Shown: piece after piece, positions 1 to 8,121 of the stretch
Layout of the letters: each line of letters opens with the position of its first letter
Position numbering within the stretch: the stretch's first letter is position 1
From: Streptomyces lydicus
GTDB lineage: Bacteria; Actinomycetota; Actinomycetes; Streptomycetales; Streptomycetaceae
DNA length: 64,000 bases
Assembly: GCF_000717345.1 (NCBI RefSeq)
Contig: NZ_JNZA01000007.1
Location: 124,001 to 188,000 of the forward strand
Direction of reading: 5' to 3'
Position numbers and translations under genes: made by a program
Notes under the pieces: model-generated
The model's database searches: none
What the model saw: the letters and a program-made list of their open reading frames with translations, nothing else
What the model was told of the DNA's origin: nothing

Positions 1-380
1 TTGCCGGCGAAGTAGTTGCCGCCGCGGGTCGAGAAGCCGTCGCCGATCAGCTGGCCCTTCTTGTCGGCGATGGCGGTGAAGCCGGAGACGGAGCCGGTGG
101 CGGAGGCGGCGCCGGGCACGTGGGCGGCCTTCTCCAGCAGCTTCCGGTCGAGTGCCGGGGCCGCGCCGGGCGCGCCGGTGCGACTGTCGGAGGACCGCGG
201 CTGGATGGCCACGTCGACGTTGTCGTAGCCCTTTTGGGAGCTGGCCTGGAACGCGTCGGAGATGGTCGAGGTGAAGACCAGGGTGCCGGAGACGAAGGCC
301 ACGCCGAGCATGACGGCGAGGACGGTCATCAGCAGCCGGGCCTTGTGCGCGAGCACATTGCGCAAGGCGGTACGGAACAT
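1..380 (-). CDS. ABC transporter permease, FtsX/MacB type, partial
   Basis: N-terminal part of an FtsX-like permease that runs off the left edge; about 126 residues are visible. The ATG is at 380. The protein starts with a short basic stretch (MFRTALRNVLAHKARLLMT) followed by a hydrophobic segment to about residue 35, then an extracellular domain, as in MacB/FtsX-like permeases. It lies 54 bp downstream of an ATP-binding subunit on the same strand (435-1217), so the two form one transporter operon. Such pairs commonly move lipids, lipoproteins or peptides, but the substrate cannot be told here. Family assignment is firm; function is general only. Confidence 0.85.
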   Translation of the reverse strand, partial: MFRTALRNVLAHKARLLMTVLAVMLGVAFVSGTLVFTSTISDAFQASSQKGYDNVDVAIQPRSSDSRTGAPGAAPALDRKLLEKAAHVPGAASATGSVSGFTAIADKKGQLIGDGFSTRGGNYFAG

Positions 381-434
381 GAGTGGGTCAGTCCTGGAGG
401 AGAGGTCCGGAGTTCGGGTGGCGGCTGCCGCGGG

Positions 435-1217
435 TCAGCTCGTACGGCCCTTGGCGTCGAAGCCCTTCATCCGCTCGAGGACCATGTCGGCGGTGGGGTC
501 GGGCATGTCGTCGACGATCCGGCCGTCGGCGAGGAAGATCACGCGGTCCGCGTAGGAGGCGGCGACCGGGTCGTGGGTGACCATCACCACGGTCTGGCCC
601 AGTTCGCGTACGGAGTTGCGCAGGAAGCCCAGCACCTCGGCGCCGGAGCGGGAGTCGAGGTTGCCGGTGGGCTCGTCGGCGAAGATGATCTCGGGCCGGG
701 AGGCGAGCGCCCGGGCCACCGCGACGCGCTGCTGCTGGCCGCCGGAGAGCTGGCTGGGGCGGTGCTTGAGGCGGCCGCCGAGGCCGACGGTCTCCACCAC
801 GCGGTCCAGCCAGGCGCGGTCCGGCTTCCGGCCGGCGATGTCCATGGGGAGGGTGATGTTCTCCAGGGCGGTGAGCGTCGGCAGGAGGTTGAACGCCTGG
901 AAGATGAAGCCGATCTTGTCGCGCCGCAGCTGGGTGAGCTTCTTGTCCTTGAGGCCGGTCAGCTCGATGTCACCGATCCGGGCGGAGCCCCCGGATATCG
1001 CGTCCAGGCCGGCCATGCAGTGCATCAGGGTCGACTTGCCGGACCCGGAGGGCCCCATGATCGCGGTGAACTGGGCCTGCCGGAAGTCGACGGAGACCGC
1101 GTCCAGGGCGACCACCTGGGTCTCGCCCTGTCCGTAGACCTTGGTGAGATCCGTGGCGCGGGCGGCCACCGCGGTGGTGCGGCTGGCGGTGGAGACGCCG
1201 GAGTGGGTGGTGGTCAC
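435..1217 (-). CDS. ABC transporter ATP-binding protein (LolD/MacB type)
   Basis: A 260-residue ATPase. Walker A GPSGSGKST lies at about residue 55, the signature LSGGQQQRVAVARAL in the middle, and Walker B IIFADEPTGNLD followed by a VTHD switch region. The DEPTGNLD form is typical of LolD/MacB/FtsE-type ATPases that pair with FtsX-like permeases, which matches the next gene (1-380). A GTG start at 1217 is chosen because GGAG sits 8-9 bp upstream. The upstream in-frame ATG at 1298 would add a Pro/Arg-rich tail with no ribosome site. Together with the permease it should form an ATP-driven membrane transporter of unknown substrate. Confidence 0.93.
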   Translation of the reverse strand: MTTTHSGVSTASRTTAVAARATDLTKVYGQGETQVVALDAVSVDFRQAQFTAIMGPSGSGKSTLMHCMAGLDAISGGSARIGDIELTGLKDKKLTQLRRDKIGFIFQAFNLLPTLTALENITLPMDIAGRKPDRAWLDRVVETVGLGGRLKHRPSQLSGGQQQRVAVARALASRPEIIFADEPTGNLDSRSGAEVLGFLRNSVRELGQTVVMVTHDPVAASYADRVIFLADGRIVDDMPDPTADMVLERMKGFDAKGRTS

Positions 1218-1687
1218 GGGAAGGAGCTCCTGTCGCAACGAGGGTGATCGGAGCCGCGGGCGGCCGGGGCGGTGCCACGGACGAGCGGACGTTTCCATCG
1301 TGGGTCAGGAAAAGGGGCGGGTACGTCAACCCCTGTGACCGTCCTCGGCCACACCTGGGAAGTAGCCGGGGGGTGCTCGGTCATCCCTGGGGAGGAGACG
1401 AACCCTGACGCCGCGGTTGACTCCGCGGCGGCCTCGGGCCGCCACCCGGAGGGGTGACGGGGCCGCGGAGGGGGGCGTCGAGTTTCCGTCAATTCGGGCA
1501 CGAATTTGCGCCGCGGCAGGTCCTGGCGGAGTGGGGCATCAGGCATGTGCCCACGGCCTGTACCCAGCGCTGATGCTCCCTCAGTTGCCAATAAAATAAG
1601 ACAACCTCGGGATGAGCGGCCGAACTGCGCCGGGCGCTGCGGGCTACGCTCGTGCTGCCCTCTTTGAGGTGGCATGGGGGATCCCAG
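1218..1687. other. Intergenic region upstream of bldA
   Basis: About 470 bp between the ABC ATPase start and bldA with no convincing gene. It holds a GC-rich inverted repeat at 1409-1430 (CGCCGCGG, 6-nt spacer, CCGCGGCG) and an unusually A/T-rich patch near 1587-1605 (around CCAATAAAATAAGACAA). A possible bldA -10 (TACGCT) lies near 1644-1649. Any promoter for the leftward ABC operon would also be here. The promoter call is weak inference. Confidence 0.5.
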
Positions 1688-1769
1688 GCCCGGATGGTGG
1701 AATGCAGACACGGCGAGCTTAAACCTCGCTGGCCTACGGGCCGTGCCGGTTCAAGTCCGGCTCCGGGCA
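1688..1769 (+). tRNA. bldA: tRNA-Leu with TAA anticodon (bldA)
   Basis: A class II (long variable arm) leucine tRNA. Acceptor arms GCCCGGA (1688-1694) and TCCGGGC (1762-1768) pair fully, with discriminator A at 1769. The T-loop is GGTTCAAGTCC. The anticodon stem GCGAG/CTCGC encloses loop CTTAAAC, giving anticodon TAA, which reads UUA. The 3' CCA is not fully encoded (ACT follows). In Streptomyces the only tRNA reading the rare UUA codon is BldA, which controls translation of developmental and antibiotic genes. The sequence closely matches bldA as I remember it. Its place next to FtsX/LolD ABC genes also fits. Confidence 0.95.
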
Positions 1770-1816
1770 CTCCCGCGAACGGCGGGTCAAAGACAGGCGA
1801 TTGACTGAATATTCAA

Positions 1817-1854
1817 CGAGGAGGGCCGCCGGTGAATGCCGGCGGCCCTCCTCG
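1817..1854. terminator. Bidirectional terminator hairpin between bldA and the GT4 gene
   Basis: A perfect 16-bp inverted repeat, CGAGGAGGGCCGCCGG at 1817-1832 and its complement at 1839-1854, with a 6-nt loop (TGAATG). It is followed on the + strand by CTTTGTTGTG. It separates bldA (+) from the convergent glycosyltransferase gene (-) and probably ends both transcripts. Confidence 0.85.
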
Positions 1855-1883
1855 CTTTGTTGTGTTGTCGGCCGGTGAGTGCC

Positions 1884-3053
1884 CTAGCGCTCGACGAGTG
1901 CGAACAGGCTCTCCCAGCGGGCCACAATCTCGTCCGTGGAGAACCGCTGGATGTTCTCCCGCGCGGCCTCGCCCATCGCGTCCCGGAGGTCCTTGTCGGA
2001 CATCAACGTGTCGAGATGCCGGGCGAATTCGGTGATATTGCCCGGGGGAGCAAGGAAACCGTCCTCGCCGTCCGTGATGATCTCGTGGACGCCCGGCGCG
2101 ACGTCGAAGGCCACACAGGGCACGGCGGTCGCCATCGCCTCCATCGGGGCCAGCGGGAAGCCCTCACCGCGCGAACTCAGCGCGAACACCGCGCTCTCCC
2201 GCAGCGCCCCGGGGACGTCGGAGGTCCGCCCCATCCACTCCACCGACGAGGTCACCCCCAGCTCCGCCGCCAGCTTCCGCAGCGCCTCGGCCTCCTCGCC
2301 GGAGCCGTAGATCCGCAGCGTCCAGTCCGGGTGCTGCGGCGCGACCCTCGCCCACGCCTCCAGCAGCAGGTCGACGCCCTTCTCCTCGTGCAGCCGGCCG
2401 ATGCTGACCACGCACTTGCGGGACCGGTCCGAGGGGACGTCGGGGAAGAACGGCAGCGGGTTCGGCATGAAGCCGACGTTGTCCATCCGCTGCCTGATCC
2501 AGCGGTCGGCGTCCTCGCGGGTGAGCGTCAGCATCCGGTCGACGTCCGCGTAAAACCGCTTGACCCGGCCGAAGCGGGAGGACTTACGGCAGGTTTCGAA
2601 CGATTCGTGGCTCATTCCGATCACGGTCAGGCCCGCGGTGTCGGCCAGCGCGACCCACTCCATCGCCCACACCTGCGTGACGATCACGATCCCGCCCGGC
2701 TTCGCCGCCCGGAACAGCGCGCTCATCTTGGCCGCCTGCTGCTGCATCCCCGCCTCACGGGCGGCCCGGCGACGCTGCTCGGCGACGTTGAGCCGGTCCT
2801 TCAGACCGCGTACGGGGCGCACGGACGGCGGGTGCTCGGAGTAGAGCGTGGTGGTCCGGAAGGGCAGGTCGTCGGCCAGCTCGTGGACCCGCCCCTCGGG
2901 CGGCGGCACGATGCCGACGACGTGCACCCGGTGGCCCCGCTCGCTGAACAGGCGCGCCATCTGGTGCGACCAACTGGTGATGCCGCCCATCTCGTTGACG
3001 CTGTTGGAGACGAAGAAGATGTCCCGCGGCTCGGCTGCGTACGGCTTGGTCAT
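1884..3053 (-). CDS. Glycosyltransferase family 4
   Basis: A 389-residue GT-B glycosyltransferase. The N-terminal Rossmann half contains the GGITSW-type acceptor loop. The C-terminal half begins with IGRLHEEKGVDLLLEA and carries the GT4 nucleotide-sugar signature (SSRGEGFPLAPMEAMA, with the E-x7-E arrangement). No signal peptide or membrane segment is visible, so it acts on the cytoplasmic side. The ATG at 3053 overlaps the preceding gene's stop by one base (TGATG) with GGAG six bases upstream, so translation is coupled. An upstream GTG at 3065 is possible but less likely. With the GT2-TagF fusion before it, it probably adds sugar to a teichoic-acid-like or other wall polymer. Exact sugar unknown. 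Confidence 0.9.
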   Translation of the reverse strand: MTKPYAAEPRDIFFVSNSVNEMGGITSWSHQMARLFSERGHRVHVVGIVPPPEGRVHELADDLPFRTTTLYSEHPPSVRPVRGLKDRLNVAEQRRRAAREAGMQQQAAKMSALFRAAKPGGIVIVTQVWAMEWVALADTAGLTVIGMSHESFETCRKSSRFGRVKRFYADVDRMLTLTREDADRWIRQRMDNVGFMPNPLPFFPDVPSDRSRKCVVSIGRLHEEKGVDLLLEAWARVAPQHPDWTLRIYGSGEEAEALRKLAAELGVTSSVEWMGRTSDVPGALRESAVFALSSRGEGFPLAPMEAMATAVPCVAFDVAPGVHEIITDGEDGFLAPPGNITEFARHLDTLMSDKDLRDAMGEAARENIQRFSTDEIVARWESLFALVER

Positions 3054-5899
3054 CAACGGCTCCACTGCGCAAAGAACTGATCGACGATGCTCCGGGCGGC
3101 GTCGCCCCGGTCGTATTCTCCGAACTTGGCGACAAATTCCTTACGGCTCTTGGCGTAATCGAGCGACTGGGACTCGAACGACTTGATCGCCTCGTGGAAT
3201 TCGTCCTCGGTGCGGACCACCGGGCCCGGCGCGTGCTCCAGCAGATCGAAGTAGGTGCCGCGGCCCTCGTGGACGTATTCGTCGTAGTCGTAGGTGAAGA
3301 AGACCAGCGGCCGGTCCAGCAGCGCATAGTCGAACATCACCGACGAATAGTCCGTGATCAGCCCGTCGGCCAGGGCCAGGATCGGCGTCACGTCGTGCCG
3401 CGCGGAGACGTCGATGACCCGGCCCTGCACGGTCGGCGGCAGCACCACGTGATTGAGGTAGTGCGAGCGCACCAGGAGGACAAAGCGGTCGCCGAACTGA
3501 TCCGCGAAACGCTCCACGTCGAAGGGCAATTCGAAGCGACCGTGCCGGCCGCCCGCCTTGCGGAAGGTCGGCGCGTAAAGCAGCACCGTCTTGTCCTCGG
3601 GAATGCCCAACTCCGCGGCCAGCGGCCCGCGTTCGCGATGGCCGAGCTCGGCCTCGCGTTCCCGGGCGCGCACCAGCGCGTCGTTGCGCGGGTAGCCCAC
3701 CCGCAGCAGCGTCCGCTCCTTGAGCCGGAACGCCTTGGCGAGGGTGTGCACGTCGTGCTCGGAGCGGATCAGGAAGCGGTCGAAGCGGTCCAGGGACTGC
3801 TGCTGCTCGGCCTGCTGCTGCCGGGTCTGCGCCTTCAGCGACGGCTGGTCGAAGCCCATGTTCTTCAGGGCCGAGCCGTGCCAGGTCTGGAGGTAGGTGG
3901 TCTCCGGGCGCTTGGTGAGCTTGAGCGGGTAGCTCTGGTTGTCCACCCAGAACTCGGCCTGCGCCAGCGCCTTGAGGTACGGCAGCGACCAGCGCTTGAC
4001 GAGCGTGACGTCCTTCGGGAAGTCCTTCGGGGACCCGGCGTACGACCAGATCGCCTCGAAGTCCAGGCCCTGGCGGCGCATCTCCTCGTAGATGGCGCGG
4101 GGGCTGTCGCTGTACTGCTTGCCCAGGTGGCTCTCGAAGACGACCGTGCGCTTCTTGATCGGCAGCCGGCTGAACACCTCGTGGTAGGCGCGCAGCTTGT
4201 TGTCGCCCGAGGTGACCTTCTTGCGCAGCGCCTTCGCCTTGCGGTAGCCGGTCTTGGCCAGCGTCCCCGGCGTGCCGCGCACCCCGCGGGTGATCAGCTC
4301 CTGGACGCGCTCGGCGTTGCGGCTCTCGCTGACCAGACGGAACGCCAGGTGCCCCTTCGAGGAGGCGTGCGGCTCCAGGTGATCCGCGACCATCCGCGTC
4401 AGCCGCGGCCGGACCGGGGGCCCGCCGGCCAGCGGGGTGTCGGCGACGGTGAGCCGGGTCGTGGTGCGCACCCCGTCCACGTCCAGCCGTAGCCGTACGT
4501 CCCAGATGGTGTCGACGATGCCCAGCGGGCGCAGCTGGGCGGTGAGATCAGCCGTGGCCTCCCAGTGGACGGTGTCGCCCTCGTGGCGCAGCGTTCGGAC
4601 CGGGAACTGGAAGGACTGCAGGCTGCGCCGCCGGGCGCTGAACTCCAGCACGCCCTTCAGGCCGGCGTCCGGCGGGACGACGCCGAGCGGGTTGGTGATC
4701 CGGCCGGCCATCGTGACGGACCCGCCGGACGCGCGGTAGGAGGTCAGCTGGTTGCGCAGGAACAGCTGGTTGACCGGCTTCTCGTGGTAGCCGATGTCGG
4801 TGACGTCCAGCACCTGGCGGCCGAACGCGTCGTCGAAGTGCCCGCCGCACCAGTAGATCCGGCCGTCGTGCTCGGCGAGCGGTGAGGAGACCTTGTCGCG
4901 GTTGATGAGCGTGTCCACCGCGGGGATCAGGTTGTCCCAGTCACCCTGCTGGAGCAGATACGCACAGATGGCCTGTATCGGCTGGACGCGCTCGTACGCC
5001 TCGGGGGCGATGCCGGCGAGGTAGTCCCGGGAGAGCTCGGCGAACTCGCGGCGGTAGGACTCGTCGCGGAACGGCAGGTCCCGCAGATGCAGCACCAGGT
5101 CGTGCTTGAGGAATTTGACGTCCTTGGCGAGCCGCATCTCGCTGAGCCCGCGCTCGGCCAGCAATGCGTCGATACGCCGGTGGATCTCCAGCCGGTGCGC
5201 GTAGTTCGTCATTTCGTGCCGCCGGTTCGTCACCGACTTCACGGCGGCCCGCTCGAATACGTGCCAGAAATAGACCTGATTGGGGATCAGGGTGATGCGC
5301 TTCGCCGCCAGATAGGCATCGGCGATAAACATCAGGTCCTCGTAGAACATGCCCTTGGGGAAACGGAGGTCATGTTCGATGAGGAATTCGCGCCGATAGC
5401 ACTTGTTGGTGGAGAGGGTGTCCCACACGAACAGGTCCGGCAATTCCGTGACGGATTCGATGGTTCGGGTGGTGGAATAAAGCCAGGAATACCACTCGTC
5501 CCGCTTCTGGTTGCGGGTGTCCTTGTGCAGCCGCACGCACAGGCCGGAAACGATGTCGGAGCCGGTGTCCTCGGCGGCCTCCAGCATATTCCGGCACGCA
5601 TTGACCTCCAGGACGTCGTCACTGTCCAGGAACATGACGTAGCGGCCCTTGGTGTGCTGGATACCGGCGTTGCGCGGCTCGCCTCCCGCGCCGCTGTTCT
5701 CCGGCAGCTGGAAGGCCCGCACCCGCTCGGGGTGGGTGGCCGCGAGTTGCTGGGCGACTTCGAAAGAACGGTCGGTGCTGCAATCGTCGACGATCACCAC
5801 CTCGACGTCCCGGAGCGTTTGATCCAGTACCGACTGGACCGCGGTCGGCAACCGGTCGGCGTCGTTGTAGACGATGACGACTACTGAGACGTCAGGCAC
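3053..5899 (-). CDS. GT2 glycosyltransferase fused to CDP-glycerol glycerophosphotransferase (TagF-like)
   Basis: A 948-residue bifunctional protein. Residues 1 to about 230 are a GT2 domain (VSVVVIVYNDADRLPTAVQS, nucleotide motif VIVDDCSTD, metal motif FLDSDD). A middle part of about 300 residues has no assignable fold. From about 575 to the end it resembles CDP-glycerol:poly(glycerophosphate) glycerophosphotransferases (ESHLGKQYSDSPRAIYEEM, ending in LITDYSSVMFDYALLDRPL, the conserved TagF C-terminal motif). It should build or extend a poly(polyol-phosphate) wall polymer at the membrane inner face. The GTG start has GAGG 5 bp upstream. It is the first gene of a two-gene operon with the GT4 enzyme. 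Confidence 0.9.
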   Translation of the reverse strand: MPDVSVVVIVYNDADRLPTAVQSVLDQTLRDVEVVIVDDCSTDRSFEVAQQLAATHPERVRAFQLPENSGAGGEPRNAGIQHTKGRYVMFLDSDDVLEVNACRNMLEAAEDTGSDIVSGLCVRLHKDTRNQKRDEWYSWLYSTTRTIESVTELPDLFVWDTLSTNKCYRREFLIEHDLRFPKGMFYEDLMFIADAYLAAKRITLIPNQVYFWHVFERAAVKSVTNRRHEMTNYAHRLEIHRRIDALLAERGLSEMRLAKDVKFLKHDLVLHLRDLPFRDESYRREFAELSRDYLAGIAPEAYERVQPIQAICAYLLQQGDWDNLIPAVDTLINRDKVSSPLAEHDGRIYWCGGHFDDAFGRQVLDVTDIGYHEKPVNQLFLRNQLTSYRASGGSVTMAGRITNPLGVVPPDAGLKGVLEFSARRRSLQSFQFPVRTLRHEGDTVHWEATADLTAQLRPLGIVDTIWDVRLRLDVDGVRTTTRLTVADTPLAGGPPVRPRLTRMVADHLEPHASSKGHLAFRLVSESRNAERVQELITRGVRGTPGTLAKTGYRKAKALRKKVTSGDNKLRAYHEVFSRLPIKKRTVVFESHLGKQYSDSPRAIYEEMRRQGLDFEAIWSYAGSPKDFPKDVTLVKRWSLPYLKALAQAEFWVDNQSYPLKLTKRPETTYLQTWHGSALKNMGFDQPSLKAQTRQQQAEQQQSLDRFDRFLIRSEHDVHTLAKAFRLKERTLLRVGYPRNDALVRAREREAELGHRERGPLAAELGIPEDKTVLLYAPTFRKAGGRHGRFELPFDVERFADQFGDRFVLLVRSHYLNHVVLPPTVQGRVIDVSARHDVTPILALADGLITDYSSVMFDYALLDRPLVFFTYDYDEYVHEGRGTYFDLLEHAPGPVVRTEDEFHEAIKSFESQSLDYAKSRKEFVAKFGEYDRGDAARSIVDQFFAQWSR

Positions 5900-6430
5900 A
5901 GGGACCTCAACCCTCTTTCGCTGCTGTTTCCCGCCAGAATAGCCCTATGTGTACCCTCGGTTTAAACCGATCGCGCCCGAGGGGCTACGCACAGTGAGTA
6001 GCCGGCGCATCGGGGAGGGCACTCCGGCGTCCGGACCATGACCACACGTCATCGGGGGATCCCGCGCCAGGGCAGGTCCCGGCCGGAGGAGAAGACGGCC
6101 GCTCCGGTGAATCGGTTGCCTGCGTGCCGTGTGACCTGCGTTGCGATCAGAGATTTATCGGACGCGGCGCGGAGCGGTGCGGTGGAGAGGGCGGATGTAG
6201 CGGGAAGCAGGGGGAAGAAGGCCGAAGTGGGGGAAGCGAGGGGAAATAGCGGTTCGTGTACGGCGGTGGCCGCACCGCCGGGCACCTCCGCGTCCTCCCG
6301 TACGTCCTCCTCTTGGCGGATGCGTCACGCCCGGATCGGGGAAAGATCCTGCTCAAGAACTAGGGACGTGTCTTTGCCAAGCCATTACGCTTGCCGTCAA
6401 GGCCGCGCAGGGCGGCCATGGAGGAGTGAG
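5900..6430. other. Intergenic region with a perfect 14-bp palindrome
   Basis: About 530 bp between divergent genes (GT2-TagF leftward, BI-1 protein rightward). Apart from the palindrome at 5957-5970 nothing gene-like is supported. An open frame continues upstream of the BI-1 gene but has no ribosome site and no conserved-looking content. Confidence 0.5.
5957..5970. promoter_or_regulatory. Perfect palindrome TCGGTTTAAACCGA, candidate operator
   Basis: A 14-bp self-complementary sequence with an A/T core, about 58 bp upstream of the GTG of the GT2-TagF gene, within a promoter-sized distance. It stands out in GC-rich DNA. A regulator site is inferred from symmetry and position only. Confidence 0.4.
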
Positions 6431-7294
6431 ATGAGGAGCAGTAACCCGGTCTTCTCGCGACGGGGCTTCAGCCGCGACACCGGCTACGCGGGCTTCAACG
6501 CACCGCCGCAGGCCGGGGGCCCCACCGCGAACCCGTACGCCGGCGCCAACCCCTACGCCCAGGGCGGCAACCCGTACGCCCAGGGCGCACAGCCCACCAC
6601 CCAGGCACCGCCGCAGTACGTACCGCAGACCCGCCCGATGACGATGGACGACGTCGTCACGCGCACCGGGCTCACGCTCGGCACGGTCGTCGTCGGTGCC
6701 ACGCTCGGCTGGCTGTTCCTGACCGAGAACCTCGGCTTCGCCGTCGGTGCCGGCCTGGTCGCGATGGTGCTGGGCCTCGTCCAGTCCTTCAAGCGCAAGC
6801 CGTCGCCCGCGCTGATCCTGTCGTACGCCGTCCTGGAGGGTGTCTTCCTCGGCGCGCTCAGCGGCTACCTCAACGGCCTGCCGAAGATGAACGGCGCCCC
6901 CATGCAGGCGGTGCTGGGCACGATGGCGGTGTTCGTCGCGATGCTGGTCGCCTACAAGACGCGGATCGTGCGGGTCACCGCCCGCTTCACCCGCTTCGTG
7001 CTGATCGCGGCGCTGGGCTTCGTCCTGCTGTCGCTGGTCAACCTGGCGTTCATGGCCTTCGGTGGCGGGGACGGCCTCGGCTTCCGCAGCGGCGGCCTGG
7101 GCATCCTGTTCGGCGTCGTCGGCGTGGTGCTCGGCGCGCTGTTCCTGGCCCTGGACTTCAAGCAGGTCGAGGACGGCATCGCCTACGGCGCCCCGCGTGA
7201 GGAGTCCTGGCTCGCGGCGTTCGGCCTGACCCTCACCCTGGTGTGGATCTACATGGAGATGCTGCGGCTGATCTCGATCCTCCGGGGCGACTGA
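6431..7294 (+). CDS. Bax inhibitor-1 / YccA family membrane protein
   Basis: A 287-residue protein with a Pro/Gly/Gln/Asn-rich cytoplasmic N-terminus (residues 1-75, repeated NPYAQGG units) followed by seven hydrophobic segments, matching actinobacterial BI-1/YccA proteins with a disordered N-terminal extension. The conserved C-terminal charged stretch ALDFKQVEDGIAYGAPREESWLAAFGL is split here as ALDFKQVEDGIA and the following WLAAFGLTLTL. The family is linked to membrane stress, ion leakage and protease modulation; the specific role here is unknown. The ATG at 6431 has GGAG 4 bp upstream. A strong terminator follows at 7324-7356. It appears monocistronic. Confidence 0.9.
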   Translation: MRSSNPVFSRRGFSRDTGYAGFNAPPQAGGPTANPYAGANPYAQGGNPYAQGAQPTTQAPPQYVPQTRPMTMDDVVTRTGLTLGTVVVGATLGWLFLTENLGFAVGAGLVAMVLGLVQSFKRKPSPALILSYAVLEGVFLGALSGYLNGLPKMNGAPMQAVLGTMAVFVAMLVAYKTRIVRVTARFTRFVLIAALGFVLLSLVNLAFMAFGGGDGLGFRSGGLGILFGVVGVVLGALFLALDFKQVEDGIAYGAPREESWLAAFGLTLTLVWIYMEMLRLISILRGD

Positions 7295-7323
7295 CGCCGC
7301 ACGGCGTCGCAGAACACACGGAC

Positions 7324-7356
7324 GAAGGGCCCGCAGGCACTGCCTGCGGGCCCTTC
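7324..7356 (+). terminator. Rho-independent-type terminator after the BI-1 gene
   Basis: A perfect 15-bp stem (GAAGGGCCCGCAGGC / GCCTGCGGGCCCTTC) with a 3-nt loop, 29 bp after the stop codon. It lacks a strong T-run, as is usual in Streptomyces. Confidence 0.85.
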
Positions 7357-7410
7357 GCCCTGTCTGTCGCGTGTCCCGAACCGGACAGGCCGAAGGCCCG
7401 TCATCGCAGG

Positions 7411-7638
7411 TCAGAACTTCCGCGCAGCGCGCCTGAGGTCGTGTTCGTGGACAATCGCCTTGGCGTGCCCGTAAGCGAGGTTGTGCTCACCACGGAGCCA
7501 GCTGACTTTTTCGTCGAAGCGGAAGAGAGCGGGGCCTTCCTCAACGGTGCGGAGCCATTCGGAGATTTCCCGGCCGGTGCAGTGCGGGATACGGGAGAGC
7601 ATGTTCCGGTGGGTCTCTTCGGAGAAGAGCTGAGACAT
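7411..7638 (-). CDS. Small DUF4287-type protein
   Basis: A 75-residue protein that resembles the DUF4287 family: an N-terminal TGRxISEWL-like helix (GREISEWLRTVEE) and a C-terminal LAYGHAKAIVHEHDLRRA-type helix, which I recognise from small actinobacterial proteins of that family. No signal peptide or membrane segment. The ATG at 7638 is chosen over upstream in-frame codons because GGAGG lies 6 bp before it. It stands alone, convergent with the BI-1 gene and divergent from the gene at 7737. Function unknown. Confidence 0.8.
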   Translation of the reverse strand: MSQLFSEETHRNMLSRIPHCTGREISEWLRTVEEGPALFRFDEKVSWLRGEHNLAYGHAKAIVHEHDLRRAARKF

Positions 7639-7736
7639 CGGCGCCTCCGGACGCGGTCGATGCTGGTTCTTCAGCACACCGTGCCTGAGGGTTCCGCCGT
7701 TGGCAACCACCCGGGAGTGGCGCATAGGCTCACGAC

Positions 7737-8084
7737 GTGCTTGACGTGACCCCTTTGCAGACCGCCGTGGACGCCCTCGCCGACCGCCTCCGGACCCTGC
7801 CGCAGAGCAGGCTCGACCAGGGCGCGGCGGCCGAAGCGCTGGCGCTGGCACGGCAGTTGGCGACCCGTGCGCAGCTGATCGAGCGGCCGGGAGAGACGCC
7901 GTACGAGCTCCCGGACGCCGGGATGTTCGCGGCCGGCGACCAGCTCGCGGTGGCCGGACACGACCTCGTCGAGGCCCTGCGGACCGCGGCCGCCCGCCCG
8001 GCGGACTCTGACGCGAAAGTGGCCCCCGCCGACGAGCTGGCGGAGGCCGTGCGATGCGTACGGGCGGCGGCGGAACGCTGCTAG
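7737..8084 (+). CDS. Hypothetical protein, 115 aa
   Basis: Not recognised. It is rich in Ala, Leu and Arg, predicted almost wholly helical, with no membrane segment, signal peptide or clear motif. The helices (LQTAVDALADRLRTL, AAEALALARQLATRAQ, LAEAVRCVRAAAERC) could form a small bundle. The start is uncertain: GTG at 7737 or GTG at 7746, neither with a good ribosome site. It ends 38 bp before the convergent gene at 8122. Codon use is typical of the region, so I believe it is expressed. Confidence 0.7.
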   Translation: MLDVTPLQTAVDALADRLRTLPQSRLDQGAAAEALALARQLATRAQLIERPGETPYELPDAGMFAAGDQLAVAGHDLVEALRTAAARPADSDAKVAPADELAEAVRCVRAAAERC

Positions 8085-8121
8085 GGGAGCCCCCTCGGGC
8101 TGTCGCGCGCCGCCGCGCGGG

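Noticed and set aside
120..1247. Long open frames on the strand opposite the ABC ATPase and many similar cases (e.g. 9531-10928, 14206-15990, 57015-58643)
   Set aside because: They are shadows of real genes in GC-rich DNA: Gly/Arg/Ala/Val-rich, no ribosome site, no motifs.
1409..1430. Operator or terminator at the CGCCGCGG repeat upstream of bldA
   Set aside because: Such short GC-only repeats are expected by chance in this DNA; listed only as content of the gap.
6038..6430. N-terminal extension of the BI-1 gene
   Set aside because: No ribosome site and Arg/Ser-rich non-conserved content; ATG at 6431 has a good one.
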